10,386 nt of DNA from Alphaproteobacteria bacterium. GTDB lineage: Bacteria; Pseudomonadota; Alphaproteobacteria; Micropepsales; Micropepsaceae. Made by a program: the position numbers and the translations under genes. Of this stretch, positions 1 to 6,782 are shown piece after piece. Numbering within the stretch: position 1 is the first letter of the stretch; each line of letters starts with the position of its first letter. The stretch covers positions 38,199 to 48,584 of the forward strand of contig DMER01000185.1 in the NCBI GenBank assembly GCA_003451645.1, in the 5' to 3' direction. The notes below the pieces were generated by a model, which was given only the letters and a program-made list of their open reading frames with translations, was not told the origin of the DNA and did no database searches.

Positions 1-22
1 GGAAATGCGGCGCCGCATTTCC
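1..22. repeat. Perfect 22-bp palindrome at the window edge
   Basis: Bases 1-11 (GGAAATGCGGC) are followed directly by their exact reverse complement at 12-22. There is no spacer. Its position at the very first base of the window, at the start of a mosaic stretch, suggests a fold-back or assembly edge more than a regulatory site. Confidence 0.8.
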
Positions 23-105
23 TCTACGGCCTGCCGATGCACTGGATGCGCGACTGGCCGGCGCCACGGCCGCTGTTCGTCGCCGAGGCGCGCGGCGCGC
101 GGCTG
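1..105 (+). pseudogene. Fragment of a class III (glutamate-1-semialdehyde mutase-like) aminotransferase
   Basis: Read in frame from base 1, this stretch encodes a peptide containing LPMHWMRDWP and PLFVAEARGARL. From memory this resembles the N-terminal part of class III PLP-dependent aminotransferases related to glutamate-1-semialdehyde aminomutase, where a PMHWM...FPVFVA-GAR pattern leads into a VDG...DF segment. Here the family sequence stops after GARL and continues in the same frame as a different protein family, a MocR regulator. The catalytic domain and lysine are absent, so this is not functional as it stands. The start lies outside the window. GC content is much higher than in the genes further right. 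The family call rests on about 30 residues, so it is tentative. Confidence 0.5.
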
Positions 106-321
106 CTGGCCGACGAGGGCGACACCGCCTGGGTCGAGGATCCCGGCTACGGCGGCGCGCGCACCGCCTTCGCGCTGGCCGGTCTGCGGGTGCATCCGGT
201 GCCGGTCGACGCCGAGGGGCTGGCGCCATCCGAATCCGACTGGACGCTGCACCCGCCGCGGCTGATCTTCGTCACGCCCGCGCACCAGTTCCCGACCGGC
301 GCGGTGATGCCGCTGGCGCGC
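100..321 (+). pseudogene. Fragment of a MocR/GntR-type PLP-dependent transcriptional regulator
   Basis: The translation carries LLADEGDTAWVEDPGYGGAR, then a VHPVPVDAEGL segment and RLIFVTPAHQFPTG with VMPLAR. This is the characteristic middle of the aminotransferase-like domain of MocR-family regulators (GntR-type winged helix fused to a fold-type I aminotransferase domain). About 70 residues of a protein usually near 450-500 residues are present. Both the DNA-binding N-terminus and the C-terminal part with the PLP lysine are missing. The reading frame stays open to 741, but after about base 320 the translation is only the antisense of hemY. The fragment is very GC-rich. It is probably part of a chimeric junction or a small rearranged remnant, not a gene in use. 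Confidence 0.72.
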
Positions 322-1101
322 CCCCGGTGCTATCGCCAAAGCATCTTTGGCGAAGCCCAGGGCCTTGGCGCCGTCACCGGCCTCTTCCGCCTGCATGGCT
401 TGGGCGGCAAGCAAGACCGCCCGTCGCCGGCGCAGGATATTGGGGTCGAGGTTTTTCGTCCGGCCCGCTTGCTCCAAGGTCAACGCCGCTTGCGGCCAAT
501 CCTGGCGCTGAATCTGCAGATCAAAGAGCGCGTTGACCACCCAGGGCGCTTTGGGCCGCAAGGCGAAAGCACGAGCCGCCAGTTCGAGAGCGCGCTCCTG
601 GTCGCCTTTGCGTTGCGCTGCCATGTAAAGGCCCCGAAGGCCCAAGAACTCCATCTCCGGCGACTGCAGCATCGCGGTGAAGTAACGCTCGGCGTCTTTG
701 TCATTCCCTTCAAGTTGCGCGCTTTGGGCCGCAAGCAATAGCGCCAAGGGTGGCTCGCCCATCAAGGCCAGCGCCTTTTTAGTGTTGCTGCGCGCCTCGT
801 CATTGTCGCCCGCAGCCGTTGCGACCAAACCGCGTGTCAAGGCCAAATACCCATTGCGGCGGCGGCGTGCATCGTTCCAACGGCTGAGCTGCTGCGGAAG
901 CACACCCAAAAAACTCAAAAAACGGTACGTGAAAATGCACGCCGCGATGAACAAGATGAGCAGAAACAAGCCCGCTGCGAGGCTCACACGGAACTCCTGC
1001 CCCGGAATGGCGACAGTGATTTCGCCCTCCTGCCCTGCGATCCACAGAGCGGCGAGTGTTACAGCGGAGGCGACCGCGAGCAACCAAAGAGCTCTTACCA
1101 T
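322..1101 (-). CDS. hemY: HemY-like TPR membrane protein of the heme cluster, 3' end missing
   Basis: The translation from ATG at 1101 begins MVRALWLLAVASAV, has a first membrane segment at about residues 2-22 and a second at about 41-63 (LAAGLFLLILFIAACIFTY). TPR-like helical repeats follow (LALMGEPPLALLLAAQSAQL, GDQERALELAARAFAL, FAKDALAIAPG). This is the architecture of HemY, an inner-membrane TPR protein linked to late heme biosynthesis, distinct from the protoporphyrinogen oxidase also called HemY. About 260 residues are present where roughly 400-500 are usual. HemY-like sequence ends near base 322. The frame stays open to base 1, but there it encodes only Arg/Pro-rich antisense of the foreign fragment. 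The gene starts 34 bases after the stop of the Mic60-like gene, so the two are probably cotranscribed. Confidence 0.82.
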
Positions 1102-1135
1102 GATCGCACCGGGGCCTTGGGAGTCACAGCGTCAC

Positions 1136-2518
1136 TCATTGGGCGGCCGCTTGCGTCAAGGATTGCACAACGCGCGTGTTGAGGCTGGTTAAGGCTGTCT
1201 CCGTCTTTAGCCGGGCCTGAGCGTCCGCAATCCAGGGTGCCATCGCGGCGCGGGCGGGTCCAGACAGCTTGGATGTCTCTGACAAGGCCGCCGTCAGGTC
1301 GCCGGATCTCAATTTGGTTTCGGCTCGGGCAAGAATGCTGGCGGTGTCGCTGCCATTGGGTGAACCGGTCGCTCGCACGCTAACCACCGACGACAGGCCC
1401 GAGACGAGCCTGCTCAATCCCTCGCCCGCATTGGCGTCACGCTCCGCCGCGCGCGCCGCATCGGCGCGCGTGCGGAACGACGCGATTAAGCTGCTCAGTA
1501 CAGGGACGCCTTGCGCCGCAAACGGTGCCAACTCAGCGGTGGTTGGGTCGCCGGGGGCGAGGCCTGCAATGACGTCCAGTTCGGCTTTGAAAGGCTGGCC
1601 GCCATTGGCGGCGCGCGTCAGGCTTGCGACCGCGGCACCCAGAGCCACGCGCTTCGATGAGCCTGCGAGGTCGGCTTGCTCGATCTTGGCGACACGGCCT
1701 TCGACCGCCGCGATTTCGGTTTTGACCTCAGCAACAAGCGTTACCGGGTCCGCCGATTGGGTGAGCTTTGTTTGCATGTCCTCGATACGCTTGGTGAGGT
1801 CAGCAATCGAATCTTTGACTTGTTGCAGGTCAGAAGGTGCCAGGCTGGCAGAGACACCCAGATCACCGCTCCCCAGTTCGACGCCTGGCGACGCAGCGGG
1901 AGGTGGCAACGCAGGCGCCGCACCCGACGCTGGCGCCGCCTTGGCCGCGATTTCAAGGGCTGCCAGCCGTGTTTGCAGATCCTCCAGCGCTTTCACCGCA
2001 CCGTCGAGTTTCGCGGTGTCCGCAGGTGGAGCCAGGGGCACAACGGGCGGCGCGCCAGGTGCCGTGCCGGGCGTTGGCGTGCTGGGTTCTGTCTGAGCAG
2101 GCTCAACCGCAGACGCCAGCGTGTCGCTCGAGGGTGTGCCTGCAGCGAGCAATGTTTCGGCAGCTTTCACACGATCCTCGAGCGACGTCATCCTGGCCTT
2201 GATTGCGGTCAGGTCCTCGCTCTCCGCGCCGCGCGGAGCATTGGTCAATTGCAGGACTTGCGCCTCCAAGGCTTGGACCTTTTCAGCCATTTCGCCCGAA
2301 GCGGTCAGAAAGCCACTTTCACCTGCGGGCCAAAGCCGCGACAGCAAGGCCCCTAAAGCGGCGGCAATAATCATCAAAATGAAAATGCCAAACCAGGTAT
2401 CCCTCCAATCGTCGAGGAAACCGCCGCGATGTTTGTGGACCGCGTGCTTGGCGGTGCCGTTGGAGGCAGGCTCCGCAGTGGTTGCTGGCAACGGGGTTGC
2501 TGATTGGGGATCAGTCAT
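1136..2518 (-). CDS. Mitofilin/Mic60-like inner-membrane protein (HemX position)
   Basis: This 460-residue protein has a short cytoplasmic Pro/Ala-rich N-terminus, one membrane segment at about 42-60 (WFGIFILMIIAAALGALL), a predicted coiled coil at about 75-130, a Pro-rich linker at about 139-167 and more coiled coil at about 168-275. A helical C-terminal region rich in Ala and Leu follows. This layout and the place between hemD and hemY match alphaproteobacterial Mic60 homologues, which shape intracytoplasmic membranes; the same slot in enterobacterial hemCDXY is held by HemX, with similar topology. The ATG start is preceded by GAGG about 13 bases upstream. It follows hemD by 97 bases with no clear terminator between. 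The name rests on topology and context more than on clear residue motifs, so a HemX-like label is equally fair. Confidence 0.75.
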   Translation of the reverse strand: MTDPQSATPLPATTAEPASNGTAKHAVHKHRGGFLDDWRDTWFGIFILMIIAAALGALLSRLWPAGESGFLTASGEMAEKVQALEAQVLQLTNAPRGAESEDLTAIKARMTSLEDRVKAAETLLAAGTPSSDTLASAVEPAQTEPSTPTPGTAPGAPPVVPLAPPADTAKLDGAVKALEDLQTRLAALEIAAKAAPASGAAPALPPPAASPGVELGSGDLGVSASLAPSDLQQVKDSIADLTKRIEDMQTKLTQSADPVTLVAEVKTEIAAVEGRVAKIEQADLAGSSKRVALGAAVASLTRAANGGQPFKAELDVIAGLAPGDPTTAELAPFAAQGVPVLSSLIASFRTRADAARAAERDANAGEGLSRLVSGLSSVVSVRATGSPNGSDTASILARAETKLRSGDLTAALSETSKLSGPARAAMAPWIADAQARLKTETALTSLNTRVVQSLTQAAAQ

Positions 2519-2615
2519 GGGGCGGCCACGTCCTCAAATGGGATCGGCATTTCTCAAGATATTCACGGCATGACCGTGCACTGCGCGGCCAAGCTATCTT
2601 TGCAGGGGCAGAGGC

Positions 2616-3332
2616 TCAAGAGGATTGATCGGCCTTATCAATTTCGGCCAGGACGCCCTCCTCCGTGGCATGACGAGCGTAAAGCACTCGCGAGAAGGAT
2701 GTTCGCGCCATGGTTGCTATCTTTTCGCTCAAGCATACTGCAAGAGGCGTAACTCCTGCGCCAGATAGGCCTGCCGCGTTGCACAGGGCCAGGTAGACCT
2801 CAAGGCTGCGGTTGGAAAAGAACGTCACGCATTCGATCTCACCGCGCTGAAGGTACGCTGCTGCTTCTGGCTCGAGCGTGCTGGCCATGGCAGCGCGGTA
2901 GGCGATGATTTGGGTGACCTCATAACCGTCGCGTGTGAGCAAGCCGGACAAGTCAGCGCTTATTTCGGCCCCACGGATATAAAGAAGGCCGCCATGTTCC
3001 CGGTGTAGTGTTCTCGCCAGCTCCAGCAAACCCGTCACGCCCTCGCCAGCCGCGACCTTTACAGTCTTGAAGCCAGCCAGTTTGGCGCTCTGCGCGGATG
3101 CGGGCCCGACACAAACAGCAGGGATTGATCGCTCGGAAGAGTTTGCTGCAAACGCGCGAACGCCATTGGCACTGCTGAAAAGGATTGCCTGCACCTGAGC
3201 AAAGTCGGGCGGCGTGAACGGGACAGGTGCGATCACCAAGACAGGGCTCAGGACAACTGCATGACCGTGCAGTTTGAGTCTCTCCGCGAATACCAAGGCA
3301 TCGTGAGAAGGCCGCGTGACGAGGACCCTCAT
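2616..3332 (-). CDS. hemD: Uroporphyrinogen-III synthase
   Basis: HemD closes hydroxymethylbilane to uroporphyrinogen III, with inversion of ring D, in the cytoplasm. The 238-residue length is normal. Family marks are the N-terminal MRVLVTRP, SSANGVRAF in the first domain, LLYIRGAE and IIAYRA around the domain crossover, and FFSNRSLEVY where many homologues have F-S-P-S. The ATG at 3332 is preferred over an in-frame GTG at 3338: MRVLVTRP is the usual HemD start, and the GGAG overlapping the hemC stop is 9 bases from the ATG but only 3 from the GTG. The gene follows hemC by a few bases, so the two should be cotranscribed and translationally linked. Confidence 0.93.
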   Translation of the reverse strand: MRVLVTRPSHDALVFAERLKLHGHAVVLSPVLVIAPVPFTPPDFAQVQAILFSSANGVRAFAANSSERSIPAVCVGPASAQSAKLAGFKTVKVAAGEGVTGLLELARTLHREHGGLLYIRGAEISADLSGLLTRDGYEVTQIIAYRAAMASTLEPEAAAYLQRGEIECVTFFSNRSLEVYLALCNAAGLSGAGVTPLAVCLSEKIATMARTSFSRVLYARHATEEGVLAEIDKADQSS

Positions 3333-3338
3333 GGCCAC

Positions 3339-4280
3339 TCACTCCAGCAGCAACAAGCGCCGCCCTGCGCGGCTCAAAATGTCGTCTGCCGCCGCCTCGC
3401 CGATCTCGGATGCGTGGGTTGCAGATAAAACTGCGCCATCGTAGCCGCCGCTAAACTGGCTGCTTCCGTCGGGTGCCAAAGCGAGAACACGAAAGCTCCA
3501 GTCGTGGTCCTGCCTTGCATGCGCTGCAAGCGGCGTCCGGCATGATCCATCCAATCTCGCGAGGAACGCCCTCTCCAGCGACAGGGCCAGGCTGGTTTGC
3601 GCGTGATCAATCGCGCTTACTGCGACCGCAGCCCTCTCGTCGTCCGCTCTGATTTCAAGCGCAATGATCCCCTGGCCCGCCGCAGGCAGCATCTCATCCA
3701 CGCTCAGGACGGTTTGCACTTCAGTAAGACGGCCAAGCCGTTCAAGCCCCGCCGCCGCCAGGATTGTCGCGTCAACCTCTCCTGCCTTGAGCTTGGCGAG
3801 CCTTGTGTCGACATTCCCGCGGAACATGACGATTTTCAGGTCTGGCCGTTTGGCCAAAAGCTGCGCCTGCCTGCGGACGGAACTCGTCCCGATAACGCTG
3901 CCGCGGGGCAAATCACCAATTGTCGCGGCCTTTGGGCTCAGAAATGCGTCGCGTGCGTCCGCGCGCGGCAATGTGGCCGCAATCTGCAAGCCATCGGGCA
4001 ACAGGCTAGGCAGGTCTTTGGCCGAGTGAACCGCTACATCAATGCGCCCATCGAACAGCGCTTCCTCCAGCTCTTTGGCGAAGAGCCCCTTGCCGCCAAT
4101 GTCGGCCAAAGGCCGGTCCGTGATCCGGTCGCCCGTCGTGCGAATTACAATGATCTCAGGGCCTTCGGCCGCTGCGTCGTCGTGCAGGCCCCAGGCTGCG
4201 CGCAGGTGGCTAGCGACCAGGTTGGCTTGGGTGAGGGCCAACGCCGAGCCCCGCGTGCCAATTTTTAGTCTTGCTTTCAA
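3339..4280 (-). CDS. hemC: Hydroxymethylbilane synthase (porphobilinogen deaminase)
   Basis: HemC polymerises four porphobilinogen units into hydroxymethylbilane on a covalently bound dipyrromethane cofactor. The 313-residue protein has every expected block: [12 protein letters not shown] (7-18), [11 protein letters not shown] (62-72), [11 protein letters not shown] (81-91) with the likely catalytic Asp81, [11 protein letters not shown] (131-141), FRGNVDTRL (153-161), LPAAGQG (198-204) and LDGSCRTPL with Cys247 as cofactor attachment site. The start codon is TTG, supported by a GAGG seven bases upstream and by the homology starting at once after it. There is no in-frame ATG before the conserved block. 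It heads the minus-strand hem run and is divergent from tsaD across a 100-base gap. Confidence 0.96.
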   Translation of the reverse strand: MKARLKIGTRGSALALTQANLVASHLRAAWGLHDDAAAEGPEIIVIRTTGDRITDRPLADIGGKGLFAKELEEALFDGRIDVAVHSAKDLPSLLPDGLQIAATLPRADARDAFLSPKAATIGDLPRGSVIGTSSVRRQAQLLAKRPDLKIVMFRGNVDTRLAKLKAGEVDATILAAAGLERLGRLTEVQTVLSVDEMLPAAGQGIIALEIRADDERAAVAVSAIDHAQTSLALSLERAFLARLDGSCRTPLAAHARQDHDWSFRVLALAPDGSSQFSGGYDGAVLSATHASEIGEAAADDILSRAGRRLLLLE

Positions 4281-4287
4281 TCTCTTA

Positions 4288-4291
4288 CCTC
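4288..4291 (-). promoter_or_regulatory. Shine-Dalgarno of hemC deciding a TTG start
   Basis: On the minus strand GAGG is followed by seven bases and then TTG at 4280. This spacing supports TTG as the true hemC start. The remainder of 4292-4380, shared with the divergent tsaD, must hold promoters for both genes, but I see no convincing -35/-10 pair in it. Confidence 0.65.
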
Positions 4292-4380
4292 AAGTGGCCG
4301 TGGCTTGGTCTCAGTGTCGTTTCGGTCGCCAACCTATCGTCCCGCTTGACGCCGCGCTAGCTTTTCCCGCCCATGGAGCT

Positions 4381-5460
4381 ATGAGCGAAATGATCGTCCT
4401 AGGGATAGAGACCAGTTGCGACGAGACAGCCGCGGCCGTCGTGGCCGGCGGCGTTCCGGGACCCGGGCGCATCTTGTCGAATGTCGTCGCGTCGCAAACG
4501 GCGGAGCATGCGCCCTTTGGTGGTGTCGTGCCGGAGATCGCGGCGCGGGCACATGCGTCTCTGGTTGACGGCGTCACGCGGCAAGCCCTTAGCGACGCTG
4601 GCGTCGGGTTGGATAGGCTTTCCGGGATTGCCGTGACGGCAGGACCTGGCCTCATTGGCGGCGTGGTTGTGGGGCTGCTCTTTGCCAAGGGGTTGGCGCT
4701 GGCGAGCGGCCTGCCACTGCTGCCGGTCAATCATTTGGCCGCGCATGCCTTGACAGTGCGGCTCACCGATGGAGTCGCCTTTCCCTATCTGCTACTCCTG
4801 ATTTCTGGCGGGCATTGTCAGCTCATCATTGTGTCCGGCCCTTCCGAATATGAGCGGCTCGGCACGACGATCGATGATGCCGCGGGTGAGGCCTTTGATA
4901 AGACCGCCAAGCTCCTCGGCCTTGGCTATCCTGGCGGTCCGCGCGTTGAGACTGCGGCGCGGTCCGGCGATCCGTTTCGGTTTTCGCTGCCTAGGCCCCT
5001 CTTGGACAGTCCTGGTTTAGATTTCTCGTTTTCTGGTCTCAAGACCGCCGTGCGCAGGGCAGCCGAGTTGGCCGCACCCTTGAGTGATCCGGGGGTTCGT
5101 GACCTTGCCGCCGCATTTCAGCTCGCAGTCACCGACATTCTGGTCAACCGGACGCGGCGCGCTATGGCTGCAGTTCGGGGCCGGCTTGGGCCAACGCCTG
5201 CGTTTGTGGTCGCCGGCGGGGTCGCCGCCAATCAAGCCCTGCGCACGGCACTTGTCGAAGCCGCCTCGCTCGAGGGGTTTTCCTTCCTCGCGCCACCGCC
5301 AAGCCTTTGCACTGATAATGGTGCGATGGTTGCCTGGGCGGGCCTGGAACTTTTCGCTGCTGGCCAAGGTTTGGGGGCGGACGAACAGCTTAAGGTCTCG
5401 CCGCGGGCGCGATGGCCCCTTGATATGCGGTTTGCGGGCGTACCCGGCGCAAAAGCTTAG
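4381..5460 (+). CDS. tsaD: tRNA N6-threonylcarbamoyladenosine transferase subunit TsaD
   Basis: TsaD (formerly Gcp/YgjD) transfers the threonylcarbamoyl group to A37 of ANN-decoding tRNAs, with TsaB and TsaE. The 359-residue protein starts [19 protein letters not shown] and has the metal-binding HLAAH (118-122), [22 protein letters not shown] (nucleotide-binding region, 165-186), [19 protein letters not shown] and LCTDNG with Asp312 as metal ligand. Upstream in-frame codons exist, but the conserved start is ATG 4381, preceded by GGAG. One odd point is SGGHC at 142-146: the usual residue after His is Thr (SGGHT), here Cys146. In many alphaproteobacteria gpsA follows directly; here about 1.4 kb of other genes separate them. 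Confidence 0.96.
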   Translation: MSEMIVLGIETSCDETAAAVVAGGVPGPGRILSNVVASQTAEHAPFGGVVPEIAARAHASLVDGVTRQALSDAGVGLDRLSGIAVTAGPGLIGGVVVGLLFAKGLALASGLPLLPVNHLAAHALTVRLTDGVAFPYLLLLISGGHCQLIIVSGPSEYERLGTTIDDAAGEAFDKTAKLLGLGYPGGPRVETAARSGDPFRFSLPRPLLDSPGLDFSFSGLKTAVRRAAELAAPLSDPGVRDLAAAFQLAVTDILVNRTRRAMAAVRGRLGPTPAFVVAGGVAANQALRTALVEAASLEGFSFLAPPPSLCTDNGAMVAWAGLELFAAGQGLGADEQLKVSPRARWPLDMRFAGVPGAKA

Positions 5461-5470
5461 CCGCAAAGCA

Positions 5471-5504
5471 AAGCGCGCCACAGCAGGTAAGCCGGGGCGC
5501 GCTT
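5471..5504 (-). terminator. Hairpin between tsaD and the peptide cassette, possible terminator
   Basis: A perfect 9-bp inverted repeat (AAGCGCGCC at 5471-5479 and GGCGCGCTT at 5496-5504, 16-base loop) lies between the converging ends of tsaD and the third peptide gene. It is GC-rich and well placed to end transcripts from either side. Neither side has a real T run (minus strand reads TGCTTTGC after the stem), so it is at best a weak intrinsic terminator. Confidence 0.45.
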
Positions 5505-5537
5505 GGGGAGGAAGCCTATTGGTCCGGCGGATACGTC

Positions 5538-5642
5538 TTAAGCGCCGAATGCGACGCCCAGGATGAAAGCCAGGCCGTAAGCAACCAAGATAAAACCAGC
5601 AATCGCGGTCGAGATCGAGGTGATGCTGCTGGAGTTGTTCAT
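5538..5642 (-). CDS. Small uncharged membrane peptide, third of a tandem trio (34 aa)
   Basis: The gene encodes 34 residues starting MNNSSSITS and continuing ISTAIAGFILVAYGLAFILG, ending in FGA. After a polar Asn/Ser tip of about eight residues the peptide is one hydrophobic stretch long enough to cross a membrane once. It has no Asp, Glu, Lys, Arg or His. The core ISTAIAG-F-IL-V-A-YG-L-AF is shared with the two genes upstream, so this is the product of tandem duplication. AAGGA lies eight bases before the ATG. The gap to the second gene is 43 bases. A hairpin follows the stop. I do not recognise a family. Possible roles (type I-like toxin, holin-like peptide, small subunit of a membrane complex, secreted peptide) cannot be separated from sequence. 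Confidence 0.82.
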   Translation of the reverse strand: MNNSSSITSISTAIAGFILVAYGLAFILGVAFGA

Positions 5643-5685
5643 GTCTGTGTTCCTTTTACAAATTGTGTGATGTTTCGCGGTTGAT

Positions 5686-5793
5686 TTAGAAGCCGGCCGC
5701 AACGTGAAGCACGAAGGTCAGGCCATAACCGGCCAGGATGAGGCCCGCGACGGCTGTGGAAATCGTGGTCAGGATGTTTGCTTGCGAATTCAT
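5686..5793 (-). CDS. Small uncharged membrane peptide, second of a tandem trio (35 aa)
   Basis: The gene encodes 35 residues: MNSQANILTT, then ISTAVAGLILAGYGLTFVL, ending HVAAGF. The only ionisable side chains are His30 and Tyr23. The core aligns without gaps to both neighbours from ISTA onward, with ISTA, AG, IL, YG and F conserved in all three. A strong AAGGAG lies seven bases before the ATG. It starts 45 bases after the stop of the first gene and ends 43 bases before the third, so spacing across the cassette is nearly constant. One membrane-spanning helix with a small-residue face (A, G, G, G) is the likely structure, which would suit helix packing or oligomerisation. This structural reading is inferred. 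Confidence 0.83.
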   Translation of the reverse strand: MNSQANILTTISTAVAGLILAGYGLTFVLHVAAGF

Positions 5794-5838
5794 GGTCAGT
5801 CTCCTTTGGATGATGGACTACATGTTTACGCTGTTTAC

Positions 5839-5955
5839 TTAGAAGCCGATCACTGCGCCCGCGACAAAAGCGATCCCATAACCAACCAGGATCAAGCCTG
5901 CGATCGCCGTGGAAATCTGGGTCACGACCGAGGCGCCCGAATTGCTACCGTTCAT
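5839..5955 (-). CDS. Small uncharged membrane peptide, first of a tandem trio (38 aa)
   Basis: The gene encodes 38 residues: MNGSNSGASVVTQ, then ISTAIAGLILVGYGIAFVAG, ending AVIGF. It is the longest copy, with about three extra residues in the polar N-terminal tip, and has no charged side chain. ISTAIAG-L-IL-V-G-YG is nearly identical to the other copies. The gene is read from a GAGGAG eight bases upstream of the ATG and is the first after a sigma70-like promoter about 56 bases from the start codon. A TetR-family gene ends 171 bases upstream on the same strand. It is too short for default gene callers, so it would often be missed. Being one of three related copies, each with its own ribosome site, makes chance very unlikely. 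Confidence 0.85.
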   Translation of the reverse strand: MNGSNSGASVVTQISTAIAGLILVGYGIAFVAGAVIGF

Positions 5956-5999
5956 GACAATTTCTCCTCTCTCTGTCTTCAGCGGCACCCTTGCGCCGT

Positions 6000-6010
6000 C
6001 TGATGATCAG
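6000..6010. promoter_or_regulatory. Candidate operator at the cassette transcription start
   Basis: CTGATGATCAG is a perfect dyad (5-bp arms around a central G) that directly abuts the -10 element TATATA and covers the expected start of transcription. A repressor bound here would block initiation; the adjacent TetR protein is the obvious candidate. Its length is short for a TetR operator, so this is a tentative call. Confidence 0.4.
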
Positions 6011-6039
6011 TATATAGCAGCCTGAAAAACGAAAAGCAA
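6011..6039 (-). promoter_or_regulatory. Sigma70-like promoter of the peptide cassette
   Basis: On the minus strand TTGCTT (6039-6034) and TATATA (6016-6011) are separated by exactly 17 bases. Transcription would begin near 6004, giving a leader of about 48 bases before the first peptide ATG. The surrounding DNA is clearly more AT-rich than the flanking genes, as expected for a promoter. Confidence 0.6.
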
Positions 6040-6056
6040 TGAACAAAATCGTTTTT
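6025..6056. promoter_or_regulatory. Inverted repeat spanning the cassette -35 region
   Basis: AAAAACGA at 6025-6032 and TCGTTTTT at 6049-6056 form perfect 8-bp arms with 16 bases between them, enclosing the -35 hexamer. It may be a protein-binding site. With low-complexity A/T arms it may also be chance. Confidence 0.35.
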
Positions 6057-6065
6057 ATTCACTCT

Positions 6066-6080
6066 TCACAAAAATTGTGA
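6066..6080. promoter_or_regulatory. TCACAA-AAA-TTGTGA dyad upstream of the cassette promoter
   Basis: Six-base arms TCACAA and TTGTGA flank AAA. The centre at 6073 is about 69 bases upstream of the predicted start of transcription, a distance typical of activator sites. It contains the CRP/FNR-like bases TCACA and TGTGA but in the opposite arrangement (TCACA first), so it is not a standard CRP site. It could be bound by the adjacent TetR protein or another regulator. Confidence 0.4.
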
Positions 6081-6126
6081 TGCAGCGCACCATGCTCAGG
6101 CACCGCAATGGCAGACATTAGGTATT

Positions 6127-6780
6127 TCAGATAGTTACGAGGGTCTCTTGTTGCTGCAATGCAGCAGGGGCGGCTTGCGTTGTGACAACGGCGCCACCAT
6201 CATCCAATCCATTCAGGATCAAAGCCAGAACACCGTCGAGCTCGCGCTCCAATTTTTCGAAGGTTAGGCGGGAGAACAGCTGTGGGTAGCGGAATTTCAT
6301 CGTCGCGGACTGAATCATTTCAGCGGTGAAGATCACGTCGCGGATTTCGAACTCGCCATTGGCATTCCCAGCGGCCAGGATTTCGGCCATCAATGCGCGC
6401 TCGCGGGCCAGCTGCTGATTGGCGAATTCCGGGCGTTCCGCCGCAATCACTTGCGCCATCTCAAAAATGCGCTTGTCATTTTCCAGCATGTCATAGGTAA
6501 CGCGCATGGTCAGATAGAAGAACTCGCGCAGGCGCTGCTTAGCGGTGAGGCCCGCTTTCTTGAGGATTTCGCGCAACAAAACGCCAATTTGATCGATAGA
6601 ACTCTGCGCAATCGCCTCGGCAATATCGAGTTTCGACGGGAAGTAGCGATAGAGATTGCCCGCCGACATCTTGCAGTCAGCCGCGATCTCCGCCATCGTG
6701 GTTTTGGCGTAGCCATAATGCAGGAACCGCTGCTTGGCGGCGTCCAGGATGTTTCCTCGGGTCGTGTTCTTACAAAACAT
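6127..6780 (-). CDS. TetR/AcrR-family transcriptional regulator
   Basis: This 217-residue protein has an N-terminal TetR DNA-binding domain: ILDAAKQRFLHYGYAKTTMA (11-30), EIAADCKMSAGNLYRYFPSK (31-50) with the usual helix-turn-helix and YxYFxSK signature. A helical ligand-binding domain of about 150 residues and a Gln/Ala-rich tail follow. The family usually represses neighbouring genes until a small molecule binds. Its neighbours are the tandem peptide genes downstream on the same strand and gpsA divergently upstream. Gene order suggests it controls the peptides, itself or both. No Shine-Dalgarno is visible before the ATG, and a possible promoter places the RNA start only a few bases upstream, so the message may be nearly leaderless. 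The ligand cannot be inferred. Confidence 0.9.
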   Translation of the reverse strand: MFCKNTTRGNILDAAKQRFLHYGYAKTTMAEIAADCKMSAGNLYRYFPSKLDIAEAIAQSSIDQIGVLLREILKKAGLTAKQRLREFFYLTMRVTYDMLENDKRIFEMAQVIAAERPEFANQQLARERALMAEILAAGNANGEFEIRDVIFTAEMIQSATMKFRYPQLFSRLTFEKLERELDGVLALILNGLDDGGAVVTTQAAPAALQQQETLVTI

Positions 6781-6782
6781 TA

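Noticed and set aside
322..741. Continuation of the MocR frame through hemY antisense
   Set aside because: After about base 320 the translation is the antisense of hemY and no longer matches MocR proteins.
1269..2096. Long plus-strand open frame (275 codons) opposite the Mic60-like gene
   Set aside because: It is the antisense of a well-supported gene in GC-rich DNA, rich in Ser/Arg/Ala with no recognisable domain.
4042..4380. N-terminal extension of the tsaD frame
   Set aside because: The upstream part overlaps hemC antisense and is unlike any TsaD; the conserved start [10 protein letters not shown] lies at 4381.
5538..5955. Identification as a known type I toxin (Ldr, Ibs, Hok, TisB)
   Set aside because: No sequence match to those families from memory, no charged residues, and no clear antisense RNA promoter was found.
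5704..6003. Plus-strand open frame of 99 codons over the peptide cassette
   Set aside because: It runs antisense to two of the peptide genes, shows no domain and no ribosome site; the minus-strand trio has paralogy and Shine-Dalgarno support.
6066..6080. CRP/FNR binding site
   Set aside because: The half-sites are in the reverse order (TCACA then TGTGA), and the spacing does not fit the standard TGTGA-N6-TCACA.
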